64,000 nucleotides of DNA. It comes from Macrotis lagotis. Taxonomy: Eukaryota; Chordata; Mammalia; Peramelemorphia; Peramelidae. The DNA is taken from contig NC_133666.1 in the NCBI RefSeq assembly GCF_037893015.1, positions 159,484,490 to 159,548,489 of the forward strand. Reading direction: 5' to 3'. Made by a program: the position numbers and the translations under genes. Under the pieces are notes generated by a model, which made no database searches, was not told where the DNA came from, and worked only from the letters and a program-made list of their open reading frames with translations. This document shows positions 11,990-23,161 of the stretch, piece after piece; the stretch's first letter is position 1, and each line of letters opens with the position of its first letter.

Positions 11990-13269
11990 TGTTAACAACC
12001 TTATTAACCTTATAACAACATTAAAATTATAACAACGATCTGTTAAACAAAACAAAAAAATAAAAAACAGAAGAAAATGAAAAATACCTCTTTGACAAAA
12101 CTATAGACCTAGGGAACAGATCCAGAAGAGACAAGTTAAAAATTATTGGACTTCCTGAAAACGCTTAGGGTAAAAATAACCTGGGCTCACTATTTCAGGA
12201 TTTACTGATGGTACATTGGCCTGGTATCATAGAACCAGAGGGCAAAACAGTTAGTGAAAGTATACATCGATCAGCCTCCTGAAAGAGATTCCAAAATGAA
12301 AACACCAAGGAATATTGTGACCAAATTCTAGAACTATCAGATAAAAGGTAAAATTCTGTAAGCTGCCAGAAAGAAACAACTTAAATATACCAAGGAGTCA
12401 CAAAGAAGGATTACAGATGATCTGTCTGCATCAACATTAAAGGATCAATGGGTCTGGAATGAAATATTCCAAAGAGCAAGAAAGCTTGTAATACAGCCAA
12501 GAATCACTATCTGGCAAAACCGAACCTTCTCTTCCAGGGGGAAAGATGGATCTTCAATGAAATAGGAGACTTCCAATTTTTTTGTGATGAAAAGACCAGA
12601 GATAAATAGAAAATTTGGACTTCAAACAGGAGGCTCAAGAGACACATGAAAAAATTTAAAAGGGAAAAGAAAAGAAACTGCTATACAATAAGATGAAGTT
12701 GGCTATATCTGCTCCTGGCAGAAAATTCTTATAACTCTTGAGAACTGTAACTCTTAGAGAGAATATACTTAGCCAGAAGTATTGGACACTCAAGATGTCT
12801 GCGATTTTGATAGAATGATTTAAAAAACAATATCTCCTTAAATTTGGCAGGGACAGTAAAGAGATGGGAGGATGGAGGAGATGGGATGAGGTAAATCACA
12901 TTACAGGAAGAGATACAAAGGACCTATTGCAATAGAGAGGAAGAAGGTAGGAGGTGAGAACTGGCTGAATCTTACTCTAATGAGATTTGGCCTAAAGTTA
13001 ATATACATATATACACTCAGTTAAGTTGAGAAAATTATCTTACCTTTCAAGAATTAAAAGAGGAAGGGGGGGTCAGGAGGAAAAGAGGAACTAAGGGGAG
13101 GAAGGGAAGGAAGAACAAGCAAAGGGAAAGGGGAAAGAAAGCGGGGTCGGATGTAAATGGGTAAGCACACTGAATCAGGTTGCAATTCAGAATCAAAATA
13201 CTGGCGAATATGGATAAAGAGAAAAAGGGAAAATTACAAACAGAAAGAAGATAGCCTGGAGGGCAATAA

Positions 13270-13980
13270 AGAGTTAGTAATTATAACTTTGAATGTCAAT
13301 AAAATGAACTCTCCCATATAATGTAAGTGAATAGCAGAGTGGACTAAAATCAGAATCCTACAATATGCTGCTTACAAGAAATTCATTTGAAGCAGAGAGA
13401 TGCATATAAAGTAAAGGAAAATGGTTGGAGCAAAATATATTTTGCTTCAGCTGAAGTGAAAAAGTCAGGGATAGTAATCCTTTTCTCAGAAAAAGTAGCT
13501 GAAAAAATATATCTCATTAAAAGTAATAAGGAAGGAAACTATAACTACCTAAAAGGTACCATAAACAATGAAGCAATTTCAATATTAATATATATATGCA
13601 CCAACTATTATAGCATCCACATTCTTAGAGGAGAAACTGAATGAGTTACAGGAAGACATAGACAGTAAAACTCTACTGTTGGGAGACCTCAACATCCCTC
13701 TCTCAGATTTAGATAAATTTAACCATAAAGTAAACAAGAAGGAAATCAATGAGTTAAATAAAATGTTAGAAAACATGACATGATAGAACTTTGGAGAAAA
13801 CTGAATGGGGATAGAAAGGAATATACTTTTTTCCTCTGCAGTACATGGCAATTACACAAAAACTGACCCTATGCTAAGGGCATAAAATTAGAAAGGCAGA
13901 AATAGTGAATACTTCTTTCTCAGATCATGTTGCAACAAAAATCATGTGTTACAATTGGCCATGGAGAGATAGACCTAAAA
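13270..13980 (+). pseudogene. L1 ORF2 endonuclease region, degraded
   Basis: The APE-type endonuclease of L1 ORF2p nicks target DNA. Here the text starts near ttgaatgtcaataaaatgaac. It passes cttacaagaaattcatttgaagc (an LQEIHLK-type motif) and ggagacctcaacatcc (GDLNIP, the GDFN-type motif, near 13,682), and ends in ttctcagatcatgttgc (FSDHV, near 13,917), the conserved SDH motif. One open stretch, 13387-13644, covers the middle. Frameshifts and a stop break the rest. Confidence 0.88.
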
Positions 13981-14023
13981 CTAAATGAAAACTAAATAAG
14001 CTCATTTTAAAGATAATATACAG

Positions 14024-14136
14024 CTGTATCCCATAAGTTTTTGTATGTTGACACATTATTTTTATTACCTAGGATGAAATTATTAAACTTATCTATAATT
14101 TGTTGTTTGATCCACTCATTCTGTGCCCAACCCCTT
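14024..14136 (-). pseudogene. Inverted piece of L1 ORF2 linker inside L1 A
   Basis: Read on the minus strand this piece translates as [18 protein letters not shown] and on to STYKNLWDTA. This is the L1 ORF2 linker between endonuclease and reverse transcriptase, which has the hallmark LWDT. The flanking ORF2 text is on the plus strand: the endonuclease SDH region to the left and the reverse transcriptase PKPGRAETE region to the right. The piece is therefore inverted relative to its host, with ORF2 sequence lost around it. Confidence 0.85.
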
Positions 14137-14139
14137 CTT

Positions 14140-15267
14140 TGACAGCAATATGATGCTGATACCTAAACCAGGAAGAGCTGAAACAGAGAAACAAAATTAT
14201 AGATCAATTTCCTTAATGAATATAGATGCAAAAAGTCTTAAATAAAATCTTAGCAAAGTGATTACAGCAAGTTATCACTAGGATACTAGTGATTTTATAT
14301 CAGGAATGCAGGGCTGTTTCAATATTAGGAAAACTGTTAGTATGACTGGCTATATCAATAACAAAGCTAACAAAAACATATAATTATCTGTATAGATGCT
14401 GAAAAAGCCTTTGACATACAGCACCTATTACTACTTAAAACAATAGAGAACAAAGGAATACATGGATTGTTCCTTAGAATGATAAGCAGTATCTATTTGA
14501 AACCATGAACAACATTATATGCAATGGGGACAAGCTGGAGGCATTCCCAGTAAGATCAGGGGTGAAACTAGGAGGCCCATTATCACCATTACTATTCAAT
14601 ATTGTATTAGAAATGTTAGCTTCAGCAATAAGAGAAGGAAAAGAAATCAAAGGAATTAGAATTGGGAAGGAAGAGACCAAACTCTAACTTTTTGCTGATG
14701 ACATGATGGTATACCTAGAGAATCCTAAAAAGTTGTTTCAAAACTACTAGAAACAATAACCATTTTTAGTAAAGTCAAAAGATATAAAATAAACCCTCAT
14801 AAATCTTCAACATTTCTATATATTACTAGCAAGATAGAGCAAGATAGAGCAGTGACCTAGAAAAAAAATCCCATTTAAAGTAACTTCAGACAATATAAAA
14901 TACTTGGGAGTCTATCTGCTAAGGCAGCCTCAGAAACTCTATGAAAATAACTACAAAATGCTTCTCACATAAATAAAATAAGATTTAAATAACAGGTCAA
15001 ATTTCAACTGCTCATGTATAGCCAGAGCTAATACAATAAAAATCACAATTCTACCTAAATTAAACTACTTATTTAATGCCCTACCAATCAAACTTCTAAA
15101 AAATTACTTTAATGAGCCAGAAAAAATTGTAACTTAATTCATTTGGAGAAATAAAAAGTCAAGAGTACCAAGGGATTTATTGAAAAAAGTACAAAAGAAG
15201 GTGACTTAGTCTTACCACATCTAAAATTATATTCTAAAGCATCAGTCATTAAAACTGTCTGGTACTG
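14140..15267 (+). pseudogene. L1 ORF2 reverse transcriptase region, degraded
   Basis: It begins with [18 protein letters not shown] at about 14,159, followed by the EKAFD motif near 14,402 and the [16 protein letters not shown] block at about 14,571-14,618. The catalytic FADD motif lies at 14691-14702 (ttt gct gat gac). In the same frame a TAA stop at 14685-14687 sits two codons before that motif, so the catalytic core could not be made in one piece. The open frame 14505-14687 ends at this stop. Later text up to the SINE matches the thumb and linker of ORF2. Confidence 0.9.
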
Positions 15268-15435
15268 AGTCAGCTAGGTAGCACAGTGCATAAAGCACCA
15301 ACCTTGGAGTCAGGAGAACTTAAGTTCAAATGCGGTCTCAGACACTTTAATAATTACTTAACTGTGTGATCTTGGGCAAATCTCTTAACCCCATTGCCTT
15401 GCAAAAAAAACAAAAACAAACCAAAAAAATATTTT
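15268..15435 (+). repeat. SINE in L1 A ORF2
   Basis: Plus-strand SINE with gtcagctaggtagcacag head and ccttgcaaaaaaaacaaaaac tail. The target-site repeat tggtactg is at 15260-15267 and 15436-15443. L1 ORF2 text (tggtactg / gctaagaaatagagtgg) resumes directly after. Confidence 0.95.
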
Positions 15436-15700
15436 TGGTACTGGCTAAGAAATAGAGTGGTGTATCAGTGGAATAGCCTAGTTGCCAAAGAGATAGCAGG
15501 AAATGATTATAGTAATCTGTTGTTTGATAAACTCAAAGAGTCCAGGTTCTGGGTTAAAAACTCTCCAATAAAATCTTAGGAGAATTGGAAGTTAATATAG
15601 CAGAAACTTGGATTAGGCCAACATCTCATACCCTATACCAAGATAAGATCAAAAGGTGTACAGGATTTAGACATAACTAGAAATCAAAATTTAAGTATTA

Positions 15701-16606
15701 TTATATAAATATTTTTTTACCTCATGAATCCCTTCAAAAATTCTTGGTAACTTCTTGGAGTCCCTCTACCACACTCTGAGTACCTCTGAGTTAGAGAGAC
15801 AGTCCTGCTGCAAATGAATTTTGGGTAAGAAGAACATATTCCTTCAAGGATATTCTGTGTTTAATTTTTAGTTTTCTGATTCTCTTCTTTTTAGACTGAA
15901 AATTCTCTGTAATTGTGTCTCTCATTCTTTTAGCCTGGATCAATTGCTAATTTTACTTCACCCCTTCTCACCTCCCCCCTCCCCCGCTCCACTTAGTTTT
16001 ATATCAACCCAAGGCCTGTTCCTTTGCAGAAATTTTGTTCAAAATGCTTTCAAAGACATTTTAGCCACAACTAAAACTTCTGAGAGTGACCTGAGTAAGA
16101 TATTGGCTCACTGCTGAATATCTTTTTCCATTAGCATTTCTAAGTTAGTAGCTTTTGATGTGAATAGTTGTCACCATAGTCAGAGCTTGGCCAAATATGA
16201 GTTAAAGAATTTTGCAAAGAGCTCAAGGAGGGAAAGACAAGTCTATGATCAAATGAAAAAAAAGTCTTTATCCTCAAAACATAATTTTAGAGAAAAAAAG
16301 AAGACATAAATTTCAAATACACTGTTGACCATGAAATATCTTGAACAGCAAGGTTCTTGGCAACTTGTGCCACAAAATGACTGTACCTTGAGAAGGAGAA
16401 ACACTGGAGTCAACCATAAGGTATAGTTGAACCCACATCAATGATGGGAGTTTCTTTAGAAAAAAACAAAACAAAACAAAAGATAAAAAGGAGAATAAAG
16501 TACAAGTTAAATTTAAAATATCAATAGATTGATTTTTTTTGTAGCTTCAGAAGATGCCTGTACTACTCCCTAGTGTGTTTATTTCACCACCAGAATACTT
16601 GATTGA

Positions 16607-16645
<39 letters not shown>

Positions 16646-17189
16646 AAATATACATTTTTATACATACAGCCAACAATGTACATGATCAAAATAACGTATT
16701 ATATAAGCATTTATCTATCTATAATTACACGATACATACATGAAAATAGTGAAAAAAGATATGAACACAGTCTCTTTTTTTTCTACATACTGCCACAACT
16801 TTCAGTATTTTGCCCTTACAAAATATGTTAAGTTAATTCAGGAAAGAAAGAGAATAGAAACATTTAGTTAAATTAAAGAAAGCATCTATTATTGAAGTTA
16901 CTATGGAATGTTACAATCACTACATAAACTGATTCTTCACTGATTTAAGAAGGAAATTTCTGTCATTAGAATTAGAAATGTTTTGAATGCTTTATGCTTG
17001 ATTTTGCAACTCGGAGTATGGATAAAATTTTTGGATACATAGTCTTGTCTTAGGCTCTCTATTTTACTTCTGGAAATAAAAATTTTTCACAAATGTGTCC
17101 AGAATGCTACAAATTGCAAGCCTTGTACTTTGAAAGAGCACAAGGCACAAGGAAAGAAAGATTGGATAGAAATAGAACTTGTAATTCCT
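15701..17189. other. AT-rich non-coding stretch
   Basis: I see no gene here. The text near 15.72-15.97 kb and a C-rich patch at about 15,960-15,990 fit no family I can name. An AT microsatellite lies at 16609-16643. Confidence 0.5.
16609..16643. repeat. (AT)n microsatellite
   Basis: Perfect AT/TA alternation of about 35 bases. Confidence 0.95.
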
Positions 17190-17492
17190 TTGATATATAA
17201 AATTTCTGGTCCTGATGTCAAGGATCTGAGTTCAAATATGACCTCAGACACTTTACACTTACTAGTTGTGTGACCTTGGGCAAGTCACTTAACCCTGATT
17301 GTCTCACATCCCAGGGAATCTCCAGGTGTCCTGATTCCTATCTGGCTACTGGACCTAGATGACTTTGGAGGAGAAAGTGATACTGGTGATATTGCACAGC
17401 ACCATCACTCAAATCCAATTCACATGTATATCATGGCATCACTTCCCTGATATCATGGTTCTTCTTCAGGAATGAAGGACAAACCATAAAAT
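17190..17492 (+). repeat. MAR1-like SINE with gaatgaaggacaaac tail
   Basis: It lacks the first part of the head. It then shows gagttcaaatatgacctcagacac, the gtgtgaccttgggcaagtca core and a long 3' part ending in ttcttcaggaatgaaggacaaac. The minus-strand element at 38,822-39,060 has the same tail in reverse (tctttcattctcaaagagaac). That 3' part differs from the A-tailed SINE common in this window, and is known from marsupial MAR1-type elements. Confidence 0.75.
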
Positions 17493-19990
17493 TTCTGGAT
17501 GAGGACATTCTTTCCACCAAAGAAGGTAATACTTACTTTGCATTGCATAGAGTTACTTTAAAAATTGCCTAGAACCCTGAAAAGTCAAGTAATTTGACAA
17601 GGGTATACATCAAGTATGTGTCAGAGTGGGACATTTCCTGGCTCCAAAGACAATTTCCAAAAATTATGCCACACTATCTCTCAGTTTAATCTTCACAAAC
17701 AAAAGTTTCTTTTTCTTAATAATCAAGAATTATTGGAAAGGATATGATAATGTAATTAATAAAGAGGCACTCTGAAGTTTTAAATGGAGGAAAATGGAAG
17801 CTTTTAACATATGACTTTCATTCTCAATTTTCTCTTCCCACCCCCATCTTTAGAAACAGAACAGACCATGATATTCCAGATCTCCTTTATCCTATTAACA
17901 ATCTTCTTACACTACCAATGCCTCCAATGTTACCCCAGACCATCTCTCCCCTTAATTTACAGTTACTTTGCCCATTTTTACTCTACATTCTCACTTCCCT
18001 TCTAAGTATTCTCTTCATTTACATGAGAATAAGTATTTTGGGATCAGCACATGCCTTTCCTTAAGTTTTTATGGTACTCCTCAGTTTTATACTGTTCCTG
18101 GCACATAGTAAACATGTTATAAATGCTTTATCTATACCTTTATCCATATTTCTCTCTCTGTCTTTAACACAGAAGGTGAAAAAAGGGATGGGTAAAGAGG
18201 AGAATATATCATTAGAAGTTTGAGGAAAGAGAAATTTTGAAATTTTGAAATTTTGAAATTTTGAAATTTCTGTTAGTGAATGATTAAGAATACTAGATTC
18301 AGAATAGTCTATATCTTCTGATATCAACATTTTCTCTAAAATTAGATATTTTTTATCTTATAAAAAGAAGATTTTTACATAGCATTCTTTTCAAGAAAAC
18401 TGGAATATGACACAAATACAAGTTATTATTATGACTAAATTAGGCTGCTATGCCTGATGTATTCAGAGACCAGACTTTGTGTTCTGTTTCCTTGTCTCCT
18501 TAAGTTTGCTTAAGTACTTTGCTTTTCTACCTAATAGCATTTTTGGTACTTGGATCTACCTATTATTTTAATGGCAATTACTTTCCTTGTGGAGGTTAAA
18601 CCGACTCTTAATTCCTAGCACCCTGATGCCTGCTCTCATTTTCTGCTATCTGTCTATACCTCCTCATTTTCTTGGTCTCTGCTGGACTCTTTCTCAACAA
18701 TTACTAACCTCATTCTTTGAGCTACTAATTGATGATACTGGTAGGAAAGCAAAGTATCAACTGTGTCTCAGCACCACATGTAGTGATTATTAGCTATTAG
18801 AGGGGAATAGTTTATACCTACTTGAGACTCTGACCTCAATAACAAAAAGGATAGAGCTGTGTGTCAATATTGCATCTCTTTACTGTAATCCTATGCTTCT
18901 ATTTCCGTCTATTTCAGAGACAATTTTCCTTGTTCCAGATTTTCTATCTCTTTTTTCATAACCAAGTAGCATTTTATGATATATTGCATAGATTAGGCTT
19001 TATAATGAATTAATATAGAAAAGTAGTCAATATAGACAATCATGGAAGACTTTACCATCTATACTACTAAGAGTTTATAAATAATTTAATAAAAAAATAC
19101 TCTTGAAATATACTATTCCTCAAAGACAGAATGCAACAATTTACAACTACGAATAATTTGCTTTGCAGGAATGACTTACCTGTATACAGGAAATGAAATC
19201 TTCCATAATTTGTTTTGAGACTCTGACCTTTTGTTTCTCCTGATGAATTTTATCATTATTTTTCTCATTCTATAGGTCTAAGTATAGGTAGAGGAGGAAA
19301 GAAGGGAAAAAAGGTTCTCAAATATCTCAACTACTCATTTACAGAGAAAAGGGTATATTAATATTTAAAGAGATAATAATTGCTCAATGGCTTCACTAAG
19401 GCATTGAAATAAAAATAATGATACTAAGTTAATTTCAGATTCACAGACATATATAATGTTAACACTATAATTGTGTATTTTCCCATGCATATTTTCAAGG
19501 ATTCATATTTTGTTTAATATTGATCCATTAAAAAGGAAAGTTAAAATAATGTACTTGTCATTAGAGTTATGTTCTCTCTGCTCACATGTTTAAGTGATGT
19601 GATTAGGTCCTATCTTGACCTGTGATCAATATCTCACCCAAATCTCCCAACATTCCCCTTCAATCAACTTTAAAGTATCTTTTAAAATCAAATTATAAAA
19701 CAGTATAACTAACAGAGGATCAAACTGGGACTTTTATTCTAGTTCAGGACAGCCTAGGAAGCCAGAGGAAAAGCCTAGGGCATTGGGATAGAGGTGTTTG
19801 GGAATACAGTGTTGCATCAATGTCAACAATAAACCTTAGAGATGGCAATGGCAGAGGCATACTCAATATGGAGAATTCTCAGCTTAGAGAGGACTAGGTA
19901 ATTGAACATCTGATCTAAAAGAGATTATAGGAATCCACTGTGCCTAGCACTGAACTCAGGTCTAGATTCCCTTTAGTTATACCATTGTTC
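17493..19990. other. AT-rich non-coding stretch
   Basis: No gene seen. A short L2-like 3' word occurs near 18,090 (gttcctggcacatagtaaac). An eight-base tandem repeat lies at 18231-18270. Short chance ORFs at 17.8, 18.1 and 18.6 kb show no domain or homology I recognise. Confidence 0.5.
18231..18270. repeat. (GAAATTTT)n minisatellite
   Basis: Five tandem units of gaaatttt. Each unit contains a self-complementary aaatttt core. On the minus strand it encodes a short SKFQNFKISKF-like chance peptide. Confidence 0.9.
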
Positions 19991-19999
19991 ATTATCCAA

Positions 20000-20821
20000 C
20001 TTGAGGTCACAGTTCCATGACAGAGAGGAGGGATAGCATTTGCAATCATAAGGCAGCAGTGGTCCTATAAAAGTACTGATTGCAATTTTAGGAAAGAGAG
20101 GAGTTGTAGTGGTAATATATCAAAGATCCTAACTTGATAAGGACAAGCACTCAGATTAGGAGATAAAGATCACATCTCTTCTGGTAACACAACACCTTGG
20201 AATCACCAAAAATTTAGAACCCCAGAACTAGCTGTAAAAAGAGTAGGAGGAAAAGAGTAGGAGCTTGGGACAGGTACCTCTCTTCTCAGAGGTGAGAAGA
20301 GTTCAACTCTTAACATAAATTTCAAAGTCAAGAAATTGTCTGGAATAATGAATGAACAAGGGAAAAAAAAAAGAACATGACTATAAAAAGCTGTTACCAT
20401 GACACAGAAGATATTTCAGAAAGCAGTGACATGAAAACATTCACAAAGCATCAAGGAAAAAAGTACAATTATACCAAAATTCTAATAATAATTCCTAAAG
20501 GAGATGAAAAAGAGAAAAAGATAAGAATCAAATAAGAATGGTAGAAGAAATATTCAGTAAAGAAATTAGAATAATGGAGGCAAATTATGAAAGATAATTA
20601 AAATCTTGGTAATAATAGCACAAAACACAGAAGAACAGAATTAGAAATTACCCACACAGAATTACAAAATGTAATTATTCAATGAGATATCAAGAAACAA
20701 TAAAACAAGCTCAAAAAATGGAAAAAAAATCTGAAATATTTCTTCAAAAAATGATCTACAAAGTAAGTTGATAAAAATATCATTTATGAAAAATTAGACC
20801 TTTTGAAAGTAATGATGAGAA

Positions 20822-20887
<66 letters not shown>

Positions 20888-21836
20888 TTTGTCATTTTTA
20901 AAGAAAATATCAAGGAAACTATGAGGATATCTCAGAAGAACCAACAAGACAAAATATAAATTGAGAGAACCCACTAATTACATCCTGAAATAAATCCCAA
21001 AGTAAAAACTCCCAGGAACATCACAATCAAATTCCAGAGCTTTCATGCCCAGGAGAAAATATTGCAAGCCGACAAAAAGAAATAACTCAAATACTGTTGA
21101 ATCACAATTAGAATCAAATGTAATAATTTATTTCATTTCTGGTAAGGAAGCAAACAAACAAAAAACATAGCTAAATAAAAAAAAGTTAAATTTGAAGAAA
21201 ACTCAAGAGACATTAACATTACTGAAAAATCATGAGAAACTTAAATAGGTTACTACATATAGGTTACTACATACAATAGGTTACATACATACAAACTACA
21301 TACAATTCCAAATGGGAATATGATAAATGAACTTTATCATCATTAAAGGGGTTAGAAGGAATCTACCTAGACAAAGAGTATGAGAGTAAGTTTATTATTT
21401 TGGGATGAGCTCTAAAGAAAAAATGGAAGGCTAGGAAAGAGGGATATAATGGGAGAAAGGGAAAAAGAGAAAAATGAAGAAATAATCTTACATAAAAGAA
21501 GTACCTTAGGAAGACTTTTTACAATGAAGGAAATGGAGGGAGGTGAACCAGGAGGACACTATATAAAGTACAAATAATAATCAATTTTGACAGATTCAGC
21601 TACTCTGAATAATACTATGAATCAAGGCATTTTAAAACAGTACTGATGTATTCTGAGAGCACATTGAAGCATTTTTTTTACTTTCTTTTTCTTGCTCTTT
21701 TTTTTACAGCACAGCTAATATGGAAATATGGGTTTCATGGCTTCACATATATAATAGGACTAGTTTTTATTGTGTACAAAAGGGGGAAGAAAGATTTTTA
21801 AATCTCAACATTTAAAAAGTAATGTAAAAATAAACT
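20000..21836 (+). mobile_element. HAL1-like (ORF1-only L1 relative) element, degraded
   Basis: From about 20.0 to 21.2 kb the text is A-rich and resembles L1 ORF1 (a run of Lys/Glu/Asn-rich codons, with catgacacagaagatatttc and tcacaatcaaattccagagc). No ORF2 endonuclease or reverse transcriptase follows. Instead it passes to a 3' part with tactttctttttcttgctc, acagcacagctaatatggaa and a tail at taatgtaaaaataaact. ORF1 joined to a 3' UTR without ORF2 is the HAL1 layout. All frames are broken. The left edge is approximate. A GA microsatellite interrupts it at 20830-20884. Confidence 0.65.
20830..20884. repeat. (GA)n microsatellite
   Basis: Nearly perfect GA array. The reverse strand gives a spurious Ser-Leu repeat ORF. 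Confidence 0.95.
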
Positions 21837-23015
21837 GGGCAATAAATTTAAAAGATAAAGTATTACTGATATAAAAAGAGAAGAATATTCTCAATAATTA
21901 TTGAATATTACTGGAACATCTTGATGTCAGATTAAAGATCCAGGAATTTTGGAATATTACTTTTTCAAATCATCTCACTTCAGATAATGATGCAAAAGAG
22001 GGTGTAATAAAGTTTTGCATAACTACTTTTATAGTTTTGTCTTCATGCAGCAGTGGAAGAAAAATAACTTTTCAGAAAATAAGGAGAATGAAAAATATAA
22101 ACATGACATATTCTCATATTTAATCTGTTGTTGAAATTTTCTCCACCTAACTCTAGGAAATCAACAAAAGAATAAATCTATCTCTGATACATAGTATTTT
22201 CTCATTTTTAAGTGTTAAAAGCACTGAATATTTAATAATTAGCTTTAGTAAGAAATAGACTGGCTGCCAGCACTCCCCTGTAGGCTTCAGTGAACTTTTC
22301 AGAAATTTGTAAGTTCACTTTTTCTGATGAAATTTCCACTACTGAAATATTCCCAGAAATGACTAAGACTCTAAGGTGTTCACAATGTGGTTTGTTATAC
22401 CTGAACAAATCTTCTAGGTCTAGTCTATTGAGGTTTCTGTAACGTTAAGGTGATCATTGGGAGGGATGGAAAGATAATGAACTTTAGTGTCCTATTCTCA
22501 CCTTATGCCTGGAATCATGAATACAGCTAGCATCATTGTTTCATTTCCCTGTTAGTTGTTTAAAAAGGTTTATAGATGATTTTAAAATTTGTTCTGACTC
22601 AGTAGGAGCTCATTTAATTAATTTGTAAAATTAATTAATGCATTTCAAAAATTATCATTGCTATTGACTTGATGTTTAAAACAATAAACAGATTTTAATA
22701 TAAGATTTTAGATACTTATTTTTCTATACTTTCTAACAGTGGTTATATCTTTAGATATCTGTCATTTAATCCGAATAAAATTTTCTTCCCTGTCTTCTCT
22801 TTGTCAAATGTCTTAATGTCTTGAAAATTTGGCTAATTAGTACCAATTTCTCTGGAAGGTTTAGGTATATTATATTTCTGAAATGCAGAGGTATATTAGT
22901 AAAAATATGACAAAATTAAAACATTTAATTAATCTCTCATATAACGTAAGTATTATGAATTTTAATACAAACACATTTATGTAGCATTTTTATTTTTTAT
23001 TTTTGGTTTGTTTAG
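21837..23015. other. AT-rich non-coding stretch
   Basis: Nothing recognisable: no long ORF, no clear repeat body, no RNA gene. Confidence 0.5.
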
Positions 23016-23161
23016 GGGTTTTTTTGCAAGGCAATGGGGTTAAGTGGCTTGTCCAAGGTCATACAACTAGGTCATTATTAAGTGTCTGAGGTCACATTTG
23101 AACTCAAGTATTCCTGACTCCAGGGCAGGTGCTCTATTCACTGTGCCACCTAGCCACCCCT
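23016..23161 (-). repeat. tRNA-derived SINE (WSINE1-like)
   Basis: Minus-strand copy. The plus strand shows tttttttgcaaggcaatggggttaag, then ctgactccagggcaggtgctc and ccacctagccacccc at the right end. Confidence 0.93.

Larger units (their letters stand above)
6630..12929. repeat. Large duplication, copy 2
   Basis: This is the second copy of the segment at 1-6314, in the same orientation. The offset is 6629 bases at the left end and 6615 at the right end, so net length differs by only 14 bases. If the event was a simple tandem duplication, the full second unit is 6315-12929, because the 315 bases before 6630 would be the unit's left part, whose partner lies before the window. Copy 2 continues without a break into L1 sequence past 12929, so it carries the original right flank. 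The L1 ORF1 coiled-coil frame is longer and less broken here than in copy 1. Confidence 0.95.
9754..15700 (+). mobile_element. L1 element A, near full-length but defective (copy 2 and its unduplicated 3' part)
   Basis: The order along the plus strand is 5' UTR (9754 to about 10,600), ORF1 start, SINE, nested L1 3' end, ORF1 coiled coil (about 11,714-11,987), ORF1 RNA-binding and C-terminal part (about 12,090-12,640), inter-ORF, endonuclease (about 13,280-13,980), a short inverted piece (14,024-14,136), then reverse transcriptase (about 14,140-15,267). A SINE and a piece of the ORF2 C-terminal region follow, to about 15,700. The last part of ORF2, the 3' UTR and the A-tail are missing. Stops and frameshifts are present throughout, so it cannot move on its own. 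Confidence 0.93.

Noticed and set aside
18231..18270. CRISPR-like array
   Set aside because: The units are eight bases with no spacers, and the context is a mammalian genome.
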